Below, one piece after another: positions 5,903-10,674 of a stretch of DNA of 10,674 bases; position 1 is the first letter of the stretch, and the number at the start of each line of letters is the position of its first letter. This DNA comes from Bacteroidota bacterium (GTDB lineage: Bacteria; Bacteroidota; Bacteroidia; Chitinophagales; LD1). The notes below the pieces were generated by a model, which saw only the letters and a list, made by a program, of their open reading frames with translations, was not told the DNA's origin and did not search any database. The translations under genes were made by a program, and so were the position numbers. Location: contig PLSN01000506.1 of assembly GCA_003165135.1 (NCBI GenBank), forward strand, positions 4,820 through 15,493. The letters run 5' to 3'.

Positions 5903-6481
5903 ATGGACACTCATACCACTCCGCTCACCGTCCGCGAAACGCTCGATAATTACTATGAAAAAAACAATCTCGGCGAAAATGGCGGCCTGAACAACTCATG
6001 GGCATGGCTCAAAGCAGGATGGTTTTATATTCCGATCCCAAATCCGGCTTCGCGCAAGAAAGTGATAATTTTTCATGATATACATCATCTGGCTACAGGC
6101 TATCAGACCAACTGGAAAGGCGAGGCTGAGATAGGTGCATGGGAGGTGTCATCGGGTTGTGAGGACTATGCGGCGGCATGGGTGCTGGATTCGATGACGT
6201 TCGCTTATGGAGTTGTGTTTTTTCCTTTTGCGACATATCGGGCATTCATTCGCGGCAGGCGGACATCGAACCTCTACAAGCATATCTACACCAATGAACA
6301 GCTCATGACGATGAGCATCCCTGAGATACAAAGCAAACTGATGCTCGACAAGCCCCAAACTGGACCCGCCACCACTCGGGAGATAATAAGCTTCGCAGGA
6401 TGGGTAGCGGCCCTGGCCGGGGCATTTCTGATATTATTTATACTGCCCTGCGTGATACTGGCATGTTTACTGATGAGATAA
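5903..6481 (+). CDS. Coq4-like protein with C-terminal membrane segment
   Basis: This 192-aa protein contains HDIHHLATG...TNWKGEAE, giving H58, D59, H62 and E74, an exact HDxxH-x11-E. That is the metal-binding signature of the COQ4 family, and the flanking TGxxTNxxGE resembles COQ4 too. COQ4 in ubiquinone-making organisms binds quinone intermediates and scaffolds the CoQ biosynthesis complex, with a role in ring C1 processing. Bacteroidota normally use menaquinone, so the role here is unclear; binding or modification of an isoprenoid lipid is a guess. A strongly hydrophobic stretch at about 161-189 suggests a C-terminal membrane anchor, and 97-112 is moderately hydrophobic. No signal peptide is present. 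It lies between two paralogous lipoprotein genes but has its own candidate promoter with an overlapping dyad, and probably its own terminator, so it is likely regulated separately. The ATG at 5903 is preferred over an in-frame TTG at 5882. Confidence 0.75.
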   Translation: MDTHTTPLTVRETLDNYYEKNNLGENGGLNNSWAWLKAGWFYIPIPNPASRKKVIIFHDIHHLATGYQTNWKGEAEIGAWEVSSGCEDYAAAWVLDSMTFAYGVVFFPFATYRAFIRGRRTSNLYKHIYTNEQLMTMSIPEIQSKLMLDKPQTGPATTREIISFAGWVAALAGAFLILFILPCVILACLLMR

Positions 6482-6490
6482 ATTGACCGG

Positions 6491-6541
6491 AACCCGTAAA
6501 GGGTTTATCAATGCTTCCTGCCCTTTTTTTGTGAAAAAAGG
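6491..6541 (+). terminator. Candidate terminator region after the Coq4-like gene
   Basis: Two small hairpins follow the stop codon: AACCC-GTAAA-GGGTT (6491-6505), and an 8-bp stem CCTTTTTT/AAAAAAGG with a 4-nt loop (6522-6541). The second contains a 7-T run on this strand. Neither is a textbook GC stem followed directly by U residues, so the call is tentative. Confidence 0.35.
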
Positions 6542-6572
6542 ATAATCGCAGTTTATCTTATCTTCGTTTTTC

Positions 6573-6580
6573 TATTTTCG
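6573..6580 (+). promoter_or_regulatory. Weak candidate -7 element (TATTTTCG) of the second PKD lipoprotein gene
   Basis: TATTTTCG matches TAnnTTTG except at one position and ends 19 nt before the ATG at 6600, the same spacing as at the first lipoprotein gene. A similar TATCTTCG lies just upstream. Confidence 0.3.
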
Positions 6581-6599
6581 GTATCAGATCAAAATGCTC

Positions 6600-7313
6600 A
6601 TGAAAAAATTGACCTCAGTATTATTTGTTTTAGCTGCTGTATTCACTTCTCTCAGCCTGATAGAGGGCTGCTCTAAAACACCTGCCATCGTGGCATGTAT
6701 ATCTGTGGCACCTTCTACCGCCAGTGTTGGTGCTACTTTGCCATTTCAGAGCTGTACTGCCAATGCCACGTCATTCACCTGGAACTTTGGCGATGGCGGT
6801 TCTGCCACCGGGGATTCTATCACACATATATATGCCGCCGCAGGGACCTATAGAGGCAGCCTGACCGTCTCAAACGGCACTGCCAGTGCCACGCAGGGCT
6901 TCACAGTGACCATAGTGCCAAATAGCTGGCAGTTCAAAGGCGTGACCTATTTGATAGACTCAGTGATCGCCTCCCAATCGGCAGGTACGCTCACCGCCTC
7001 AGGCAGCAGTGGCAGCAATGCAGCCGTCCTGACCTTCAGGTTCTTTCCATTCCCTACTGTGAGCCTGAACTATACCATCATCAATGCGGAAAACGGAAAC
7101 AGCCTGACCGATCAGCTATATGTCATACTTAGCAGGGATTCGGCCGGCGTCAAAACGCTTTATGGCTCCTCAGGCGGTAGCGGCCCGATACTGGCATCAG
7201 TACTGGTGGGTGCCGGCAGGGTATCCGTCACACTACCGGCCATGGAGATGGTCAATCTCAGCAATAATGCCGACAGCACCTCACTCTCCGGCTCTCTGAG
7301 TCAGACGCAATAG
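6600..7313 (+). CDS. PKD-domain lipoprotein, paralogue of the 5105-5812 product
   Basis: The 237-aa product starts MKKLTSVLFV and has a lipoprotein-type signal ending LIEGC (C24); glutamate at -2 is unusual, but the context fits a Bacteroidota lipoprotein. The PKD domain (about 32-107) has SVGATLPF, W61-N-FGDGG, THIYAAAGTY and FTVTIV. C33 and C52 match the cysteine pair of the paralogue. The C-terminal domain begins WQFKGVTYLIDSVIA and ends SLSQTQ, paralleling WSFKGMSYVADSVVA and SLTQTQ in the other copy. The unknown C-terminal domain is conserved in pattern (YT..NAENG, LYGSSGG, VSVTLPAMEMVN, NADS). The two genes arose by duplication and are now separated by the Coq4-like gene. The next gene downstream encodes a TonB-dependent receptor, so a role in outer-membrane binding or uptake is possible but unproven. 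ATG 6600 (MKK) is preferred over 6594 (MLMKK). Confidence 0.85.
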   Translation: MKKLTSVLFVLAAVFTSLSLIEGCSKTPAIVACISVAPSTASVGATLPFQSCTANATSFTWNFGDGGSATGDSITHIYAAAGTYRGSLTVSNGTASATQGFTVTIVPNSWQFKGVTYLIDSVIASQSAGTLTASGSSGSNAAVLTFRFFPFPTVSLNYTIINAENGNSLTDQLYVILSRDSAGVKTLYGSSGGSGPILASVLVGAGRVSVTLPAMEMVNLSNNADSTSLSGSLSQTQ

Positions 7314-7390
7314 GAGAGTACTTCTGTATTGTAGGCTGAGTACCGGCATTCTTCAAAACATTGCACTGCCCTGACATTACTAAACCTTTT

Positions 7391-7414
7391 CTTAGTTAAA
7401 AAAATCTAACTAAG
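7391..7414 (+). promoter_or_regulatory. Operator-like dyad CTTAGTT-N10-AACTAAG before the TonB receptor gene
   Basis: A perfect 7-bp inverted repeat with a 10-nt A-rich spacer ends 13 nt before the receptor ATG and overlaps the -7 candidate at 7411-7418. TonB-dependent receptors are commonly repressed when their ligand is abundant, so a repressor site is reasonable. The regulator and ligand are not identifiable from the half-sites. No separate terminator is obvious in the 114-bp spacer 7314-7427. Confidence 0.45.
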
Positions 7415-7418
7415 TTTA
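7411..7418 (+). promoter_or_regulatory. Candidate -7 element (TAAGTTTA) of the TonB receptor gene
   Basis: TAAGTTTA matches TAnnTTTG except for its last base and ends 9 nt before the ATG, which would give a very short leader. It is weaker than the elements at 5078 and 5877. Confidence 0.3.
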
Positions 7419-7427
7419 TAGTTCAGC

Positions 7428-9539
7428 ATGGCCCAAAGAAATCTACTTCCATTACTTCTGCTCATGTCATCTCTGTCCATGTGTTTTACATCGATGGCAG
7501 CTATGCCAATAGATACTATAGGCAGGTCTAAGGATACTGTAGTGCAATTTCATGAGATGGTCTACACCGGTACGCTGAAAGAAATGCGCAAGGATGATTT
7601 TGCGATACCCGTCGAGATATACAACCAGGACTATTTCCTCAAAAACAATGTAAGCAATCTCTATGAGGCCATCGCGATGGTGAGCGGTATACAGGCCAAT
7701 ATAGACGGCGCGGTAGGAGGTGAGGGCGACATTGAGATCAACGGGATGGACGGGCCCTTTACACTCACGATGATAGACGGCATGCCGATGTCGAGCGGCA
7801 ATGCCGGTCTCTATGCCTTTGCCGGGATACCGATAGGCATGATAGAGCGTATCGAGGTGATCAAAGGCCCCGCATCTACTATCTATGGCTCCGATGCTAT
7901 GTCAGGTGTGGTCAATATCATTACCAAAAGTCCCGAACATGTGTCGCAGTTCTTTGGCGATGTGCACGCTACCTCATACGCTGAAACCAATGCCGAAATA
8001 GGCGCACAGATACCCGCCGGCAAAGCCACAGGTATGATCAATCTCAGTGCGTATGACATGAATACACGCTGGGACAAAGACCACGATGGCTTTATGGATA
8101 TTCCGCTGACAAACAGGTATACCATTTTCTCCAAGTGGACATTTCGCAATAAATATAAAAAGCTGTGTTCCGTATTTGGCCGCTATCTCTATGAGGACAG
8201 ACTCGGCGGGCAGTTGGCATACAATAAGTCCTGGATCGGTTCGGACTCTGTCTATGGACAGACCGCGCGGACCAATAGATATGAGGTCTTTGGCAACTTC
8301 GCACTGCCGCTGGAGAAGCTCGACATGACCATACAGACCTCCTATACCGATCATAAACAAAACTCCTGGTATGGTGCGCAGCCATTCAATAATGAAGAAC
8401 GCAATGCACGGTTTCAGTACCTGTATGATAATAAGACAAAAAACATCAGCGACCTGACTGTGGGAGCGAGCTATAAATTTTACTGGTATAATGACAACCT
8501 CCATAGCCCGTCCGACACTGCCGTCGGCTTGCTGAGTAAATGGCCGCTCATCAATCACTTCATCGCGGCATTCATACAGGATATGATACACGTGGATAAA
8601 AACAATGAGATCCTCGCAGGCATACGCTATGAGTATAATACGCTCTATGCGGGCAATGCCATCTGCCCGCGATTTGACTATAAGTGGATGGACGATAAAA
8701 GGCTGGACATATTCAGGCTGAGCCTGGGCACGGGATTCAAGACACCTGATATTTTTATAGATGATACTTATGCCTATCAGAACGGTAAATTCATCGTGAT
8801 CAATGGCACCCTCAAGACAGAATATACCTATGGCGCTCAGCTGGACTTAGAGCGTAAGATCAATAAGAATGGCAACTTTGACATAGATGCAAATGTGTTT
8901 TTCAATCTCGTACAGAATATGATTGAAGCAGATATTTTTTCCCGCCCCGATGCAGTCATATATAGCAATAATGGAAACTACGATGTATACTACGGCCTCA
9001 ATGTAAAGACTGAAATGGCATTTAACTTTCCCTTGCACGCTACGGTAGCATTCACCCTGCTGAGGAATGTAGAACTGTCTAAGAACGGTTCAGGTCAGAT
9101 CATATATGATGAAGTGACCAATGCGCCAAAATTCACCAGCACCTTCACGCTGTCGTATACTTTTGCGAAACCGGATATGACCATAGACCTGACCGGCCTG
9201 ATCAACTCTCCCATGCTGCTCAATATCGAGAATGACGACTACCGCTCGCCCACATCGCCCTGGTACTGTCTGATGAATATTCAGGTGACAAAGAAATTCA
9301 AATGCGGTGTAGACATCTATGCCGGTGCCGATAACCTGCTCAACGTCGTGCCGCATAATGTGCTGATCAACGCGAATGACCCCTTCAACAGGACACTGAA
9401 TAATCAGACTGTCAATCCACACAACTATACCTTTGACGACTCATACATCTATGCGCCAAATGAAGGCATCAGGGGCTTCCTGGGAGTGAGGTGGCACCTC
9501 AACAATCTAGGGAAGAAAAAGAAAGCGGAGGACTTGTAA
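7428..9539 (+). CDS. TonB-dependent outer-membrane receptor
   Basis: The 703-aa product has a signal peptide (about 1-25, cleavage near SMAA), a TonB-box-like segment in FHEMVYTGTLKE (41-52), a plug domain (about 55-170) and a beta-barrel to about residue 692. Plug hallmarks are DIEINGMDGP (101-110), MIDGMP (115-120) and the conserved end from GIPIGMIERIEVIKGPAS to YGSDAMSGVVNIITK (133-167). The barrel has the usual FRLSLGTGFKTPD block near 430-445. There is no N-terminal carboxypeptidase-like domain and no SusD partner, so this is a FepA/BtuB/Cir-type receptor rather than a polysaccharide SusC. It would import a small ligand such as a siderophore, metal complex or cofactor with TonB energy; the ligand cannot be told. 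The barrel's last strand seems to be GFLGVRWHL, followed by an unusual charged tail NNLGKKKKAEDL. It follows the second PKD lipoprotein gene by 114 bp. Confidence 0.95.
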   Translation: MAQRNLLPLLLLMSSLSMCFTSMAAMPIDTIGRSKDTVVQFHEMVYTGTLKEMRKDDFAIPVEIYNQDYFLKNNVSNLYEAIAMVSGIQANIDGAVGGEGDIEINGMDGPFTLTMIDGMPMSSGNAGLYAFAGIPIGMIERIEVIKGPASTIYGSDAMSGVVNIITKSPEHVSQFFGDVHATSYAETNAEIGAQIPAGKATGMINLSAYDMNTRWDKDHDGFMDIPLTNRYTIFSKWTFRNKYKKLCSVFGRYLYEDRLGGQLAYNKSWIGSDSVYGQTARTNRYEVFGNFALPLEKLDMTIQTSYTDHKQNSWYGAQPFNNEERNARFQYLYDNKTKNISDLTVGASYKFYWYNDNLHSPSDTAVGLLSKWPLINHFIAAFIQDMIHVDKNNEILAGIRYEYNTLYAGNAICPRFDYKWMDDKRLDIFRLSLGTGFKTPDIFIDDTYAYQNGKFIVINGTLKTEYTYGAQLDLERKINKNGNFDIDANVFFNLVQNMIEADIFSRPDAVIYSNNGNYDVYYGLNVKTEMAFNFPLHATVAFTLLRNVELSKNGSGQIIYDEVTNAPKFTSTFTLSYTFAKPDMTIDLTGLINSPMLLNIENDDYRSPTSPWYCLMNIQVTKKFKCGVDIYAGADNLLNVVPHNVLINANDPFNRTLNNQTVNPHNYTFDDSYIYAPNEGIRGFLGVRWHLNNLGKKKKAEDL

Positions 9540-9562
9540 AGTCAAACCGTTATCATTTGAAA

Positions 9563-9593
9563 ATTCTCAATTATCCATTCTCAATTATCCATT
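9563..9593 (+). repeat. Tandem repeat of ATTCTCAATTATCC, 2.2 copies
   Basis: Two perfect 14-bp copies (9563-9576 and 9577-9590) are followed by ATT. CAATTATCC-type tandem repeats are a kind I recall from Bacteroidota spacers. They lie immediately upstream of the promoter candidate of the next gene. Confidence 0.75.
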
Positions 9594-9601
9594 GTTATAT
9601 C

Positions 9602-9609
9602 TACATTTG
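9602..9609 (+). promoter_or_regulatory. Candidate -7 element (TACATTTG) of the T9SS-cargo gene
   Basis: This is a perfect TAnnTTTG match, but it ends only 5 nt before the ATG at 9615, so transcripts from it would be nearly leaderless. It may be a chance match. Confidence 0.3.
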
Positions 9610-9614
9610 ATCTG

Positions 9615-10598
9615 ATGAAAAGAATATTTCTATTTCTGACCATAGTACTGATGAGCGCTGCTATCTCTGCCCAGAATATATATAATGGCAACTTTGAGTC
9701 ATGGTACAGCCCGTACAATCCCGATGGATGGGGCACCTGGGCGTCGACCGTTGGGCAGTATAATGCCGCATTGGGTGACTCGATGGGCAGGCTTTGTATG
9801 AAGGACAGCCTCGACCACGCGAACTATCCCAATGACACCAACTCTGTACGGATGACTGTGGATACAGTTACTTTCCCTTCGATTACGACAGGACCTGTCA
9901 CACTCGGAGGATTTATCTCGCTCGGAGGAGCTTTTTACAATGCTCTACCAGATACTCCGGTGGGCTTGCAGTTCGGTTATTATCCATATGTGTTAAAACC
10001 GGATAGCCTTATTTTTGAGTATAAATATATTCCCGCTGCGGGTTTTGACGACACGGCGATAGTCGTGATGACGATGAATAGATACGATAGTGCTGCGGGC
10101 GCTGAAGTCTGGTATATCTCTCAGTCCTGGCTGCTTAGTCCTGTATCTCAGTGGACGCATGTAGCATATCCGCTGAATTATCTGGTCTCAGATACATTCG
10201 CTCCTGACTCGATACAGATCATCGTGATCTCCTCTTTAAACCAATTGCACAGGGGCACGACGCTATGGCTTGATACAATGCGTTTTGATGCGAGTGTGGA
10301 TATTATTGATACACTCGATACCTTAGGCATCACTAATATTCAAAACATGCACGGGGTCAAGGCCTATCCCAATCCCGCCGATGCACAACTTCATGTATTG
10401 GTACAGCAGAACGAAGTGGGTAGCAGCATAGAGCTATATGATGCCGAGGGGCGGCAGGAATATAGGGCCAGGATAGATAATACAAGATACACCATTGATA
10501 CCGGCTGTCTGCCTGATGGGATATACTCACTGCGGGTGCATAGTACTGACCGGCTCACTGTCTATACGGGGCGGATCACGATAGTACATAGGGAGTAA
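9615..10598 (+). CDS. Secreted PCMD-like protein with T9SS type A sorting domain
   Basis: The 327-aa product has a Sec signal peptide MKRIFLFLTIVLMSAAISAQ with cleavage after residue 18 or 20. The mature protein starts NIYNGNFESW..NPDGW (21-39), the start typical of PCMD (putative carbohydrate metabolism) domains. These domains also share the later pattern SQWTHVAYPLNYL (178-190) and the terminal TTLWLDTMRFD (215-225). A linker rich in Asp, Thr and Leu (226-246) leads to a C-terminal sorting domain (248-327): VKAYPNPADAQLHV, a beta-sandwich, then DTGCLPDGIYSLRV and the final GRITIVHRE. The T9SS would export it and either release it or anchor it at the cell surface. The true substrate of PCMD domains is unknown; carbohydrate binding is the family's tentative role. 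It is 75 bp downstream of the receptor gene with repeats between, so co-transcription is possible. Confidence 0.9.
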   Translation: MKRIFLFLTIVLMSAAISAQNIYNGNFESWYSPYNPDGWGTWASTVGQYNAALGDSMGRLCMKDSLDHANYPNDTNSVRMTVDTVTFPSITTGPVTLGGFISLGGAFYNALPDTPVGLQFGYYPYVLKPDSLIFEYKYIPAAGFDDTAIVVMTMNRYDSAAGAEVWYISQSWLLSPVSQWTHVAYPLNYLVSDTFAPDSIQIIVISSLNQLHRGTTLWLDTMRFDASVDIIDTLDTLGITNIQNMHGVKAYPNPADAQLHVLVQQNEVGSSIELYDAEGRQEYRARIDNTRYTIDTGCLPDGIYSLRVHSTDRLTVYTGRITIVHRE

Positions 10599-10604
10599 AG
10601 TGCC

Positions 10605-10674
10605 ACCCCCAAACCCCCTGAAGGGGGCTTTAATACAAGTGGCTGTTTAAGTCCCCTTTAGGGGATTTAGGGGT
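10605..10674. repeat. Paired GC-rich hairpins forming a larger inverted repeat, may continue past the window
   Basis: The arm 10605-10633 matches the reverse complement of 10646-10674 at 24 of 29 positions. Each arm is itself a hairpin: CCCCC-TGAA-GGGGG and CCCC-TTTA-GGGG. Sequences such as AGTCCCCTTTAGGGGATTTAGGGG are of a type I recall as common in Bacteroidota spacers. The arrangement resembles paired REP/BIME elements. Confidence 0.65.
10614..10631 (+). terminator. Intrinsic terminator of the T9SS-cargo gene
   Basis: The stem CCCCC/GGGGG closes a TGAA tetraloop, is preceded by AAA and followed by CTTT, and starts 16 nt after the stop codon. The U-tract is short, so termination may be only partial. 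It is also the left unit of the larger inverted repeat. Confidence 0.5.

Noticed and set aside
7974..8591. Long open frame antisense to the TonB receptor gene
   Set aside because: It is a shadow of the receptor reading frame: its sequence shows no recognisable domain and the receptor is conserved across the same stretch.
7428..9539. SusC/SusD polysaccharide utilisation locus
   Set aside because: The receptor lacks the carboxypeptidase-like N-terminal domain and the expected length of about 1000 aa, and no SusD or glycoside hydrolase is present.

Overview
The window reads as chromosomal DNA of a free-living member of the Bacteroidota, probably from the Chitinophagales or Sphingobacteriales side of the phylum (the phylum is a firm inference, the order a guess). 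The pointers are a secreted protein with a type IX secretion (T9SS) C-terminal sorting domain, a TonB-dependent outer-membrane receptor with the EMVYTGTLKE-type start typical of this phylum, PKD-domain lipoproteins, and TAnnTTTG-like -7 promoter elements about 18-20 nt before several start codons. The spacers also carry simple and palindromic repeats of kinds I associate with Bacteroidota.

Left part (1-4928), all genes on the minus strand. In transcription order these are a persulfide dioxygenase-rhodanese fusion (4928 to 3528), a 359-bp repeat-rich spacer, an FGGY sugar kinase (3168 to 1591), a small four-helix-bundle protein (1546 to 1181), and a class III aminotransferase of the glutamate-1-semialdehyde-aminomutase type that runs off the left edge (1074 to 1). 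The four-helix-bundle gene sits between imperfect inverted repeats that fill the whole space between the kinase stop codon and the aminotransferase start codon. This layout resembles the intervening sequences of 23S rRNA that encode the same protein family, but here it lies between protein genes. Without it, the kinase and aminotransferase would look like two genes of one operon.

A 176-bp divergent spacer (4929-5104) separates the two halves. It holds an FNR-like dyad (TGAT-N4-ATCA) placed well for controlling the sulfur gene, and a second palindrome.

Right part (5105-10598), all genes on the plus strand. These are a PKD lipoprotein, a Coq4-like protein with a complete HDxxH-x11-E metal motif and a C-terminal membrane segment, a second PKD lipoprotein paralogous to the first, a 703-aa TonB-dependent receptor, and a T9SS-exported protein with a PCMD-like N-terminal domain. 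Each gene has its own spacer, and most have a candidate promoter. Two promoters (Coq4-like and receptor) have a dyad overlapping the -7 element, which suggests individual repression. The receptor, the two lipoproteins and the T9SS cargo would all act at or beyond the outer membrane. The ligand cannot be read from the sequence.

The right edge (10605-10674) is a pair of GC-rich hairpins arranged as a larger inverted repeat, which probably also terminates the last gene. I see no tRNA, rRNA, CRISPR array, transposase, integrase or recognised defence system.
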